64,000 nt of DNA. It comes from SAR86 cluster bacterium. GTDB taxonomy: Bacteria > Pseudomonadota > Gammaproteobacteria > Magnimaribacterales > Magnimaribacteraceae. The position numbers were made by a program, and so were the translations under genes. Shown in pieces: positions 44,389 to 53,280 of the stretch (its first letter is position 1; every line of letters begins with the position of its first letter). The DNA lies in the NCBI GenBank assembly GCA_029268615.1, contig JAQWNM010000015.1, positions 1 to 64,000 on the forward strand, given 5' to 3'. Under the pieces are notes generated by a model that did no database searches, was not told the origin of the DNA, and saw only the letters and a list, made by a program, of their open reading frames with translations.

Positions 44389-45009
44389 ATGAAAATTTAT
44401 GAGAAATATGTGTTACCCAAACTTTTAAATTTTACTTGTGGTTTAAAACCAATGCGTCATCAACGTGAAAAAGTAGTGCCACTAGCTAAAGGAGAAATAC
44501 TTGAAATAGGCATTGGATCAGGACTTAATATACCTTTCTACAAAACTTCTGGAGTTAAAAGAATTTGGGGACTTGATCCTTCAGAAGAGTTGAATGTAAT
44601 GGCTAAGAAAGTTGCAGATCAATCTGATCTAGAAGTAAAATTCTTATTATCAGGAGCTGAGCAGATACCCCTTCCTTCTAATTCCATTGATACTATTTTG
44701 ATTACCTATACTTTATGTACGATTCCAGAAGTAGAAGCTGCGGTGAAAGAAATGAATAGAGTTCTCAGGCCAGAAGGGGAATTAATTTTTTGTGAGCATG
44801 GCAGGTCTCCAGATGAGAATATACTCAAATGGCAGGATAAAATAAATCCTTATTGGAATGTCATAGGAGGAGGTTGTAATGTAAATAGAGATATTCCAAG
44901 ATTAATAGAATCAGCAGGATTTTCAATAAGGCAAATGGAGTCAATGTATCTTCCAGGAACCCCAAAAGTCTTAGGTTTTAATTATTGGGGTTCAGCAAGA
45001 CTTTTATAA
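44389..45009 (+). CDS. Class I SAM-dependent methyltransferase
   Basis: The 206-residue protein has motif I ILEIGIGSGLN, GLDPSEELN and the post-motif segment TLCTIPEVEAAVKEMNRVLRPEG, typical of Methyltransf_11 proteins, and a GFSI..MYLPGTP ending. A small basic/aromatic N-terminus precedes the fold. It resembles the phospholipid/quinol type (METTL7-like) but the substrate cannot be told. GAGG lies before the ATG. It is followed after 5 bases by ggt. Confidence 0.82.
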   Translation: MKIYEKYVLPKLLNFTCGLKPMRHQREKVVPLAKGEILEIGIGSGLNIPFYKTSGVKRIWGLDPSEELNVMAKKVADQSDLEVKFLLSGAEQIPLPSNSIDTILITYTLCTIPEVEAAVKEMNRVLRPEGELIFCEHGRSPDENILKWQDKINPYWNVIGGGCNVNRDIPRLIESAGFSIRQMESMYLPGTPKVLGFNYWGSARLL

Positions 45010-45014
45010 TTTTA

Positions 45015-46697
45015 ATGAAAAGTAGATTTATAATCCTAGCCTTAATTATGACAAGTATGTATGGAAATGGTTACGATAGAATAACTGGAGAGAACTTTGC
45101 TAGTAGATCTGAAGTTTTAGGACAGAATGGGATGATAGCCACTAGTCATCCTCTAGCTACACAAATTGGCTTAGATATCTTAAAAAAAGGGGGCACTGCT
45201 ATAGATGCTGCGATAGCAGCTAATATTGCATTAGGTCTTATGGAGCCAACAGGCAATGGCATAGGCGGAGATTTATTTGCAATAGTTTGGGATTCTAAAG
45301 AAGAAAAACTCCATGGATTAAATGCTAGTGGCCCATCTCCTAAATCACTTAATTTAAAATTTTTTAAGGAAAGAGGGTTAACAAAAATTCCTCCTTATGG
45401 CCCCTTGCCAGTGACTGTTCCGGGAGCTGTAGATGGATGGATTAAACTTCATGAGAGATTTGGGAATCAAGAGTTTGAATCTTTATTTGAGCCTACTATT
45501 GAATATGCTAGAAAAGGATTTCCAGTGACGGAAACGATTGCGTATTATCTTGAATCTTCAAAAGATAGATATTCCCAATACCCAAATTTTTCAGACATTT
45601 GGCTAAAAAAAGGAAAAACTCCAGCAAAAGGAGACATATTTAAGAACCCTGCTCTGGCATTGACTTTAGAAAGTATAGCCAAAAAAGGGCGTTTAGGTTT
45701 TTATGAAGGTAAGATAGCAAGAAAAATTGCAGATTTTATTCAATCTCAAGGGGGAGTTCTCACTTATGAAGATTTATCAGAGTTTCATTCTGAATGGGTA
45801 GAGCCAGTTTCAACAAATTACAGAGGATATGACGTTTGGGAAATGCCACCCAACGGACAAGGGATAGCAGCGTTACAAATACTAAACATCTTAGAAAATT
45901 TTGATATTAAGAAGTTAGGTCTTTTGAGTGCTGAATATATCCATTTATTTATAGAAGCAAAGAAATTAGCCTTTGCAGATAGAGCTCAATATTATGCTGA
46001 CCCAGATTTTGCAAAAATCCCTTTGAAAGAACTTATCTCAAAATCCTATGCTAAAAAGAGGGCTTCATTAATAGATCTACAAGAGCCTTCTTTAACAGAT
46101 ACACCGGGCGTACTAGAAAATGGTGACACTATTTATCTAACAGCGGCAGATAAATATGGAAACATGATTTCATTAATTCAGAGTAATTATAGAGGGATGG
46201 GTTCAGGCATGATGCCGACTGGCTTAGGTTTTATGTTGCAAGATAGAGGGGAATCATTTAGCCTTCAGGAAGGGCATTCTAATGTTATAGAAGGGGGTAA
46301 AAGACCTTTTCATACAATTATCCCTGCTTTCATAACTAAAGATGGAAAACCTTACATTAGTTTTGGAGTTATGGGTGGTGCTACGCAACCTCAGGCACAT
46401 GCTCAAATAGTTATTAATATAGTTGATTTTGGCTTAAACCTTCAGGAAGCTGGAGATGCGCCTAGAATAGTTCATAGCGGATCCTCTCAGCCTACAGGGC
46501 AGATTATGCATAATGGTGGAACTTTAAGTATTGAGAAAGGCTTTGGCTTAGGATTAGAAGAAGCTTTAAAAAAGATGGGGCATAATTTGAAATATGAAAA
46601 GGGAATTTTTGGAGGTTATCAGGCTATAAAGCTAGAAAATGGTGTTTATTATGGAGCATCAGAGAGCAGGAAAGATGGACAAGCTTCAGGATTTTAA
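45015..46697 (+). CDS. ggt: Gamma-glutamyltransferase
   Basis: The 560-residue enzyme, started at the ATG at 45015 to give a signal peptide (MKSRFIILALIMTSMYGNG), cleaves glutathione and other gamma-glutamyl compounds in the periplasm. The N-terminal MIATSHPLATQIGLDILKKGG is followed by GNGIGGD. The autoprocessing threonine is in ENGDTIYLT, splitting it into large and small subunits. The GGxxRP-type segment is GGKRPFHTI. It could recover amino acids from glutathione. Confidence 0.93.
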   Translation: MKSRFIILALIMTSMYGNGYDRITGENFASRSEVLGQNGMIATSHPLATQIGLDILKKGGTAIDAAIAANIALGLMEPTGNGIGGDLFAIVWDSKEEKLHGLNASGPSPKSLNLKFFKERGLTKIPPYGPLPVTVPGAVDGWIKLHERFGNQEFESLFEPTIEYARKGFPVTETIAYYLESSKDRYSQYPNFSDIWLKKGKTPAKGDIFKNPALALTLESIAKKGRLGFYEGKIARKIADFIQSQGGVLTYEDLSEFHSEWVEPVSTNYRGYDVWEMPPNGQGIAALQILNILENFDIKKLGLLSAEYIHLFIEAKKLAFADRAQYYADPDFAKIPLKELISKSYAKKRASLIDLQEPSLTDTPGVLENGDTIYLTAADKYGNMISLIQSNYRGMGSGMMPTGLGFMLQDRGESFSLQEGHSNVIEGGKRPFHTIIPAFITKDGKPYISFGVMGGATQPQAHAQIVINIVDFGLNLQEAGDAPRIVHSGSSQPTGQIMHNGGTLSIEKGFGLGLEEALKKMGHNLKYEKGIFGGYQAIKLENGVYYGASESRKDGQASGF

Positions 46698-46788
46698 GAC
46701 TGATTTACTCTCTGTTAATAAGGCTGCATAAATCTACTTCTCAAATAAAAAATAATCAAGCAGAGCCCTCATAATCCATTGGTTAGAA

Positions 46789-47250
46789 TTAAAGAAGCTT
46801 TCTTAATTTCTCTAATTTCTCTTTGAATTTTATATCTATATAGCGCCAGTCTATATGATTTTTATCATGATTGAGCTTAATATCAATGCAAGGTAAAGGT
46901 ATTATTGAGCCGGCATTTTCTGGCCATTCAAAAATACTTATTGCATTTTTTTGTTGGAGGTAGTCATGAATTCCTATTTCAAGAAGCTCTTTAACAGAAT
47001 CAAGTCGATAAAGGTCAAAGTGAAATATAGTTATGTTATTTGTTTCATAAATTTCAACTAATGCGAAGGTAGGACTTTTAACCAGACCATTAAAGCCAAT
47101 TCCTTCCATTATTCCTTTTGAAATAGTTGTTTTTCCAGTTCCTAGATCTCCTTGAAGATGAATTGTTTTTATTTCTTTTTGGTTATATCTAATGAACTCT
47201 CCAAGTTCTTTGCCAAGTTTTTTAGTTTCAACATCATTTTGAGTTTTCAC
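46789..47250 (-). CDS. tsaE: tRNA threonylcarbamoyladenosine ATPase TsaE
   Basis: The 153-residue P-loop ATPase has GDLGTGKTT (Walker A) near 37, the SPTFALVEIY and HFDLYRL segments and the C-terminal IFEWPENAG motif, which define TsaE. It takes part with TsaB, TsaC and TsaD in making t6A37 of tRNAs. It follows nnr by 7 bases, a usual pairing. Confidence 0.95.
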   Translation of the reverse strand: MKTQNDVETKKLGKELGEFIRYNQKEIKTIHLQGDLGTGKTTISKGIMEGIGFNGLVKSPTFALVEIYETNNITIFHFDLYRLDSVKELLEIGIHDYLQQKNAISIFEWPENAGSIIPLPCIDIKLNHDKNHIDWRYIDIKFKEKLEKLRKLL

Positions 47251-47257
47251 AAAAGAA

Positions 47258-48769
47258 TCAAAATGCTAGGTTTAATCTAATAGTTTTAATTACATCACTA
47301 GCTAACAGACCTAATTCACCTAAGTCTTGTGATGCTATGTCTGCACTTGCTGAATGGATTTCCACTGCGGTTTCAGTTGCTTCTGAAAGGTTTAAACCTT
47401 GAGCAATGAAGCTTCCAATTAAACCAGAAAGAATATCTCCCATCCCTCCAGAAGCCATACCAGGATTTCCAGATTCACACACACCTAGTTTTAATTTATT
47501 AAAATTTGAACATACTATTGTTCCTGACCCTTTTAGAACGGTAATTGAATTGAACTTTTTTGTAAGTTCTTCTGCTGACTTGAATCTATCTTCTTCTATT
47601 TTTAGTACATCTTTTTTTAATAAAAGAGCTGCTTCTCCAGGATGTGGAGTTATCACTAATTTTTTTGGGGTCATAACTTTTAATTTTATGGATGTCAGCA
47701 TATTTAAAGCATCTGCATCCATAACTAATGGAAGATTGCGTTTTTTACATTCTATGAATGCCTTCTGCATCATTTGTTCTCCCCAAGCGCTCTTCCCTAG
47801 CCCAGGCCCTATGACAATGACATCAGGAGAACCTAAAAAGTCATCTAAATCCTGCCCAGAATTCACTCCTTTTGCCATAACTTCCGGACAAGAAGTTAGT
47901 GCTGCTCCTATGTGTTCAGGTCTTGTTGCAAGACTTACAAGACCGCAACCAGACATAGCTGCACACTTAGAGGCTAAAATAGCTGCGCCTCCAAAGCCTC
48001 TATCTCCTCCTATTATCATTAGGTGGCCATAATGACCTTTGTGGGCATTTAAATCTCTATCAATCAATTTATTTAGAGAATTTTCAGAATCAAGGAGATA
48101 AGAATTGGACTTAACTTTAGATCTTAATGAAGATTTAATATCCAATTGGTTAAGAAGTATCTCTCCGGCATAAGATCTGCCTTCAGATGTGTATAACCCT
48201 CTTTTTAAACCAATAAAAGTTAGTGTGAGATCTGCTTTTACCGCTATGCCAAGAATTTTTCCAGTATCTGCACATATACCTGAAGGCACATCCAAAGCTA
48301 TTATTGGATAACTTTTTCCTAGAGCATTAATATTTTGGACGGCTGAGTGCATCTTCCCATTTAATCTTCCTCTAATTCCAATACCTATCAAGGCATCAAC
48401 AATTACGGTGTCTTTTTTCGATAATTTTAATTTATTAAATTGTTTTATGCCGAGTATTTTAATTCTCATTGATTTAGCTAAAGATAAAGCTTGAGATGCA
48501 GCTGAAGAAAATTTCTTAGTAGGTTCTGGACAAACAATAGTGACTTCAATACCTGAGTCTTTTGCTAATGAAGCTAAAAGGTAGCCATCTCCTGCATTAT
48601 TCCCTTTTCCACAAAAGACAATCATATTTTTCATTTCCGGCCATCTATTGCGGATTATTTGGAAAGAAAATTTTGCAGCTTTTTCCATCAAAGAAAAAGA
48701 GGTAATATTTCTCTCTTTAATAGCTAAACCGTCTATTCTTTTTGTTTCTGACGTCGTGTAAAGTTCCAT
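47258..48769 (-). CDS. nnr: Bifunctional NAD(P)H-hydrate epimerase/dehydratase
   Basis: The 503-residue fusion repairs hydrated NAD(P)H. The YjeF-N epimerase domain (about 1-215) has FCGKGNNAGDGYLLA and DALIGIGIRGRLNG. The ribokinase-like ADP-dependent dehydratase domain (about 230-500) has HKGHYGHLMIIGG, VIGPGLG, VMDADALN, ITPHPGEAALLL and GNPGMASGGMGDILSGLI. Domain order and length match E. coli Nnr (515). Confidence 0.95.
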   Translation of the reverse strand: MELYTTSETKRIDGLAIKERNITSFSLMEKAAKFSFQIIRNRWPEMKNMIVFCGKGNNAGDGYLLASLAKDSGIEVTIVCPEPTKKFSSAASQALSLAKSMRIKILGIKQFNKLKLSKKDTVIVDALIGIGIRGRLNGKMHSAVQNINALGKSYPIIALDVPSGICADTGKILGIAVKADLTLTFIGLKRGLYTSEGRSYAGEILLNQLDIKSSLRSKVKSNSYLLDSENSLNKLIDRDLNAHKGHYGHLMIIGGDRGFGGAAILASKCAAMSGCGLVSLATRPEHIGAALTSCPEVMAKGVNSGQDLDDFLGSPDVIVIGPGLGKSAWGEQMMQKAFIECKKRNLPLVMDADALNMLTSIKLKVMTPKKLVITPHPGEAALLLKKDVLKIEEDRFKSAEELTKKFNSITVLKGSGTIVCSNFNKLKLGVCESGNPGMASGGMGDILSGLIGSFIAQGLNLSEATETAVEIHSASADIASQDLGELGLLASDVIKTIRLNLAF

Positions 48770-48805
48770 AAGAATATGTTTATCTCAATAATATTAGAAA
48801 TTATA

Positions 48806-48823
48806 GACTTTAAAAATAAAGTC
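48806..48823. repeat. Short inverted repeat between nnr and queG
   Basis: GACTTT and AAAGTC flank a 6-base AAAAAT in the 70-base divergent gap, 16 bases before the queG start. It could be a small operator, but a repeat this short is weak evidence. Confidence 0.25.
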
Positions 48824-48839
48824 CACTACTAATCAAAAT

Positions 48840-49913
48840 ATGGAAAAAGAAATACCTGAGAGAGAGTTAACTAGTCTTGTTCTTGAAATTAAGTCTTTTG
48901 CAAAAAATTTAGGCTTCAACCAAGTAGGTATTTCTGACATAGATTTAAAAAATCATGAACAATATCTTGACGCTTGGTTGGAGAATAATTTTCAAGGAGA
49001 CATGGATTATATGAAGAGGCATGGAACTAAAAGAAGCCGTCCCGAAGAATTGATTGAAGGTACTAAAAAGGTTATTTCTGTATCTATGGACTATCTGCAC
49101 AAAGATTATAAAGGAATGGAGCTCATAGAAAATAAAGACAAAGCCTTTATTTCTGGATATGCCTTGGGCAGAGATTACCACAAGGTAATGAAGAAGAAGT
49201 TACAAAAACTAGTTGATTTTATAAAGTTAAAAGTTTCTTCTGAAGCAAGAGTCTTTGTAGATAGTGCGCCAGTATTAGAGAAAGCTTTAGCTGAAAAATC
49301 TGGTTTAGGTTGGATAGGTAAGAATACTCTTCTTTTAAATAAACAAAGAGGATCATTCTTTTTTTTAGGAGAGATATACACAAATTTGAATTTACCAATA
49401 GATGCTGCTGAGGAAATTAATCATTGTGGATCTTGTAAGGCTTGCATTGATATTTGTCCTACTAAAGCCATTGTGGGGCCAAAGCAACTAGATGCTAGAA
49501 AGTGTATTTCTTATTTAACTATTGAGTACAAAGGCTCGATAGATGTAAAACTTAGACCAATGATGGGCAATAGAGTTTTTGGTTGTGATGATTGTCAGTT
49601 AGTTTGTCCTTGGAATAAGTTTGCACAATTTACCGAAGAAGAAGATTTTAAACCTAGGCACAATTTAAATAACTCTAGTCTTTCTGAACTCTTCAAATGG
49701 ACAAAAGAAGAGTTTCAAAAGAAAACCAATGGATCACCCATCAGAAGAGCAGGTTATGAAAGTTGGTCGAGGAATATAGCAATTGCGTTAGGAAACGCCG
49801 ATACAAATAAAGAGGTATATGAATCTTTGGTCTCTAGAAAGAATGACTCTTCGGGTATAGTAAGAGAGCATGTAAAGTGGGCTTTAGATCAACATAAAGG
49901 AAAAGCATCATGA
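48840..49913 (+). CDS. queG: Epoxyqueuosine reductase
   Basis: The 357-residue cobalamin enzyme makes queuosine in tRNA from epoxyqueuosine. DUF1730 domain lies at the N-terminus; DSAPVLEKALAEKSGLGWIGKNTLL is around residue 142. Two 4Fe-4S clusters are in CGSCKACIDICPTKAI and CDDCQLVCPWN. A HEAT-like helical tail ends the protein. Length fits QueG (about 360-380). Divergence from nnr matches the E. coli arrangement. Its stop overlaps the next start by 4 bases (ATGA). Confidence 0.95.
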   Translation: MEKEIPERELTSLVLEIKSFAKNLGFNQVGISDIDLKNHEQYLDAWLENNFQGDMDYMKRHGTKRSRPEELIEGTKKVISVSMDYLHKDYKGMELIENKDKAFISGYALGRDYHKVMKKKLQKLVDFIKLKVSSEARVFVDSAPVLEKALAEKSGLGWIGKNTLLLNKQRGSFFFLGEIYTNLNLPIDAAEEINHCGSCKACIDICPTKAIVGPKQLDARKCISYLTIEYKGSIDVKLRPMMGNRVFGCDDCQLVCPWNKFAQFTEEEDFKPRHNLNNSSLSELFKWTKEEFQKKTNGSPIRRAGYESWSRNIAIALGNADTNKEVYESLVSRKNDSSGIVREHVKWALDQHKGKAS

Positions 49914-50926
49914 AAGAAGAATATATTGTTAAGTTAGATCCTGAAGATGAGTATACTCATACTCCTGATGAGTCTTCAAATTATAATGAGAGCATGTATT
50001 TCAATGTATTTGATCATAAAAAAAAGATAGGGGGTTGGTTTAGATTAGGAAATAGGCCTAATGAAGGCTACTCTGAAATGTCATGTTGTTTATATCTACC
50101 AGACGGTAAAGTAGGTTTCATGTTTGGAAAGCCATCGATTTCTGATAATAATTCTTTTAATGCTGGCGGGATGTCTTTTGAAGTTTTAGAACCATTTAAA
50201 AGATTACATATAGAATACAAAGGAAAGATTTTATTATTGAGCGATCCACAGCAAATGATGAATCCTGGAAAAGCATTTAAATCTAATCCGACTGTAGATT
50301 GTCAGGTAAGTCTTGGAATATTAGGTGAATCTCCAATGTATGGCGGAGAAACTTTGAAAAAAGATGGTTCTGCATTAGATGTAGATCCAGAAAAAAGTTT
50401 TTCAAAGGCGCACTATGAACAACATATATCTGGAAAGGGATTAATGAAGATAGGCGAGAAAGAATTCTCTATAAAAGGCCTGGGCCTAAGAGATAAGAGT
50501 TGGGGGCCTAGATATTGGCAAGCGCTGGAGTGGTATAGATGGTTAACCATTAACATCAATAAGGATATAGGCTTTATGTTTAGTATTGTTCATCAAGGAG
50601 ATGGCATTGAGCGAAGAGGCGGACTGGTATTTATAGATAATAAATACCACAATATTCAGGAATGTAAGATTCAAACTAAATATGATGAAAATTTCTGTCA
50701 AACCTCTCTCAAAGCTTGGGCAAAAACCAAAGTAGGAGAGTATGAAGTTGAGGGAAATATCCTATCTTTAATACCTTTGAGAAATAGGCGCACTTCGCCA
50801 GATGGGAAGGTATTAACTACTAGAATTACTGAAGGTATGACTGAGTATACATATCAAGGAATGAAGGGGTATGGGATGTCAGAATATTTAGATCAGATTA
50901 TTGATGGAAAACCGATAGGCGTTTAA
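49910..50926 (+). CDS. DUF7064/7065-like protein, CrtC-type beta fold (putative)
   Basis: The 338-residue protein has no signal peptide or membrane helix. It is rich in beta strand and contains GLGLRDKSWGPRYWQALEWYRW near 190 and a C-terminal TEGMTEYTYQGMKGYGMSEYL. These resemble proteins annotated with DUF7064/DUF7065, related to the CrtC/AttH lipocalin-like hydratases. Function is unknown. It is translationally coupled to queG but followed 3 bases later by an LLM flavoenzyme, so it may join that enzyme in a lipid or terpenoid reaction. Confidence 0.6.
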   Translation: MKEEYIVKLDPEDEYTHTPDESSNYNESMYFNVFDHKKKIGGWFRLGNRPNEGYSEMSCCLYLPDGKVGFMFGKPSISDNNSFNAGGMSFEVLEPFKRLHIEYKGKILLLSDPQQMMNPGKAFKSNPTVDCQVSLGILGESPMYGGETLKKDGSALDVDPEKSFSKAHYEQHISGKGLMKIGEKEFSIKGLGLRDKSWGPRYWQALEWYRWLTININKDIGFMFSIVHQGDGIERRGGLVFIDNKYHNIQECKIQTKYDENFCQTSLKAWAKTKVGEYEVEGNILSLIPLRNRRTSPDGKVLTTRITEGMTEYTYQGMKGYGMSEYLDQIIDGKPIGV

Positions 50927-50929
50927 TTT

Positions 50930-51916
50930 ATGAAAATTAGTGCGGTTGATCAATCTCCTATTTTTTCTAATTCAAATGCGAACTCGGCTCTTCAAGAATC
51001 TGTGGAACTAGCTAAAGAATGTGATCTTATAGGGTTAACTAGATTTTGGGTTGCAGAGCATCATGGTTCAAACTCATTTGCAGGTTGTTCACCTGAAGTT
51101 TTAATTCCTAAAATTGCAGCAGAAACTGAATCTTTGCGCATAGGGTCTGGAGGAGTAATGTTAATGCATTATAGTCCCTATAAAGTAGCTGAGAATTTTA
51201 GATTATTAGAATCATTATTTCCTGGGAGGATAGATTTAGGCTTAGGAAGGGCACCAGGTAGCGATCCTCATCAGGCAGGAGCTTTAGCATACGGATCAAA
51301 GACGACTGGCCCAGAATTCTTTCCAACAAAAATGAAAGACCTCACATCTTTTTTGGTTGGAGATCAGCCAACTTCACTAGCTTTTGAGAATGTTAGCGTC
51401 ACGCCAGGCCTTGGAAATATACCAGAAATATGGCTACTAGTTTCTTCTCAACAAGGAGCAGAATATGCGGCGCATTTTGGATTACCTATATCACTTGCAT
51501 ATTTTATTAATCAAGATTGTTTAGACTTAGCTGATTACTATCGACAGAATTTTAAACCTTCTGTCTTTAGTAAAGTGCCTATAGTCAGCTTAGGAATATT
51601 TGCTATATGTGCTGAAAAAGATGATGAAGCAGAAAGGTTATCGGCTAGTGCTGCATTATGGAGAATGAATTTACAGAGAGGTCGTTTTGAACCTTTTAAA
51701 ACTACTGAAGAGTCTCTAGCAATTATTGATCAAGATAAAATTGATATCTCAGATAGTAGAACTTTTATTGGATCTCCAGAAACAATCTATAAAAAGCTGA
51801 TGCCTCTTTTAGAGATAACAAAACCAGACGAACTGAAAGTTGTAACAATTTGTGAGCCCTTATCAAAAAGGGCAAAGTCCTACAAATTACTAAAAGAATT
51901 TTTTGATTCTAAATAA
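50930..51916 (+). CDS. LLM-class flavin-dependent oxidoreductase
   Basis: The 328-residue TIM-barrel protein is of the luciferase-like monooxygenase family, YhbW/MsnO8 type. Visible motifs are RFWVAEHHGSNSFAGCSPEVLI, IGSGGVMLMHYSPYKVAENFRLLESLFPGRI and GLGRAPGS, which bind F420/FMN and substrate in the family. It probably uses FMNH2; substrate is unknown. It lies 3 bases after the DUF7064-like gene. Confidence 0.88.
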   Translation: MKISAVDQSPIFSNSNANSALQESVELAKECDLIGLTRFWVAEHHGSNSFAGCSPEVLIPKIAAETESLRIGSGGVMLMHYSPYKVAENFRLLESLFPGRIDLGLGRAPGSDPHQAGALAYGSKTTGPEFFPTKMKDLTSFLVGDQPTSLAFENVSVTPGLGNIPEIWLLVSSQQGAEYAAHFGLPISLAYFINQDCLDLADYYRQNFKPSVFSKVPIVSLGIFAICAEKDDEAERLSASAALWRMNLQRGRFEPFKTTEESLAIIDQDKIDISDSRTFIGSPETIYKKLMPLLEITKPDELKVVTICEPLSKRAKSYKLLKEFFDSK

Positions 51917-51998
51917 TCTTTCTTTGGATTGAGGAAATAAAATTCTTTTAATAAATTTATGAAATATAATTATGTTTAATCTATTTAAAAGGAATTAG

Positions 51999-53270
51999 GT
52001 GTCTAGTTTAAATATACCAGCATATTCTCAAACAAGGGTTCTAAGCTCAGCTTCGCCATGGCATTTATTTTGCTTAAGTATGCTTTATCTAGCCCAAGGT
52101 TTACCTAATGGTTTTTTAGGCCTTGCTTTGCCTACCTATTTGGCAACTCAAGGAGCTTCAGTAGCAGATATTGGTCTTTTATTATCCATTACGATGTTAC
52201 CTTGGACAATAAAGTTTTTATATGGTCCTTTTGTAGATAGTTTCTCTTTGTTAAAATTTGGTAGAAGAAGATTTTGGATACTATTAAGTCAATCTTTGAT
52301 GATTATTTCTCTTGTACCTTTAGTAGTTATTGGAGTTGATAATTTAAGTATAACTAACTTAGTAATCATCTTAGTTATTCATAATATTTTTATGGCTTTT
52401 CAGGATATTTCTACTGATGCATTGGCTGCAGATAGTTTGCCGGAGAAGGCATTGAGTAAAGGAAATGGCATAATGTGGGGAAGTAAAGTATTCGGTAAAG
52501 GCTTAGGAATGGCTATAGCTACCTCCATATATTTTACTTATGGAACAACTTTAGGTATCAGTGTCCTTATGATTCTAATAGCTCTAATCATGTTAGTTCC
52601 TATGTTTTCAAAAGAGCTTAATTATAAAGTTGGCCTAGAAAAAGAAGTCTATGAAGTTGCAAAAAAGTTAAATGTTAAAGAGTTATTAACTGGAATTTTT
52701 AATGGGTTTAATTCCTCAAGAGTTTTTTTTGCCATTATTTTTATTTGTTTTGCAAATTTAAGTATGGGAGTTTATGAAGTTTTATATAATAAGTTTTATA
52801 TAGATGAATTGAACTGGACAGGGCAAATGATTGGGGATGCAAGACCTTGGGGATTTTGGATTGGAGGTTTAGTAGGTCTTGGAGCGGGATTATTAGGCTC
52901 CTTCATAAGTCATACAATTTTATTGAGAATCTTTATTTTTTGTGAGCTTATATTGTTTTTTCTTTTGAGTACCTATTCAGCATTTTTTTCACAAACATTA
53001 GGGTATATTATTCTTTTAGGCATAGAGGTTTTCGATGCAGGAATGACCGTACTTCTTTTTGCGATTTTAATGAGCCTATGTACAACCAAGACTAGTGCTA
53101 CAAATTTTGGAATCTTCATGGCTATTTCAAATATGTCTTTATTTGCAGGTGACATTATTGCTGCCCCAATTTTGATCTTAGTAGATTATTCCGGAGCTTT
53201 TCTTTTCTGCGGTATTTCGTTGATACCCTGCTTCTATTTAGCTTCCAGATTAGAAATTAAGAGAGGATAA
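51999..53270 (+). CDS. MFS transporter, AmpG-like
   Basis: The 423-residue membrane protein has about 12 predicted helices. The first helices (YLAQGLPNGFLGLALPTYLATQGAS, LPWTIKFLYGPFVDSF) and the FQDISTDALAAD segment match the AmpG/PAT branch, which imports muropeptides or exchanges acetyl-CoA. The start is GTG at 51999 with AAGGA 7 bases before it; a TATAAT lies at 51965-51970. AmpG itself is often near envelope genes; the substrate is not certain. It converges on dhaA with a 10-base gap. Confidence 0.82.
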   Translation: MSSLNIPAYSQTRVLSSASPWHLFCLSMLYLAQGLPNGFLGLALPTYLATQGASVADIGLLLSITMLPWTIKFLYGPFVDSFSLLKFGRRRFWILLSQSLMIISLVPLVVIGVDNLSITNLVIILVIHNIFMAFQDISTDALAADSLPEKALSKGNGIMWGSKVFGKGLGMAIATSIYFTYGTTLGISVLMILIALIMLVPMFSKELNYKVGLEKEVYEVAKKLNVKELLTGIFNGFNSSRVFFAIIFICFANLSMGVYEVLYNKFYIDELNWTGQMIGDARPWGFWIGGLVGLGAGLLGSFISHTILLRIFIFCELILFFLLSTYSAFFSQTLGYIILLGIEVFDAGMTVLLFAILMSLCTTKTSATNFGIFMAISNMSLFAGDIIAAPILILVDYSGAFLFCGISLIPCFYLASRLEIKRG

Positions 53271-53280
53271 TCTTTTAAGG

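Noticed and set aside
46698-46788. 91-base gap between ggt and tsaE checked for an RNA or small gene
   Set aside because: No convincing hairpin, promoter or open frame with a start site was seen.
47406-48032. A 208-codon open frame on the plus strand
   Set aside because: It is entirely antisense to nnr, whose motifs and length are normal; the translation shows no family features and is explained by low-stop antisense frames.
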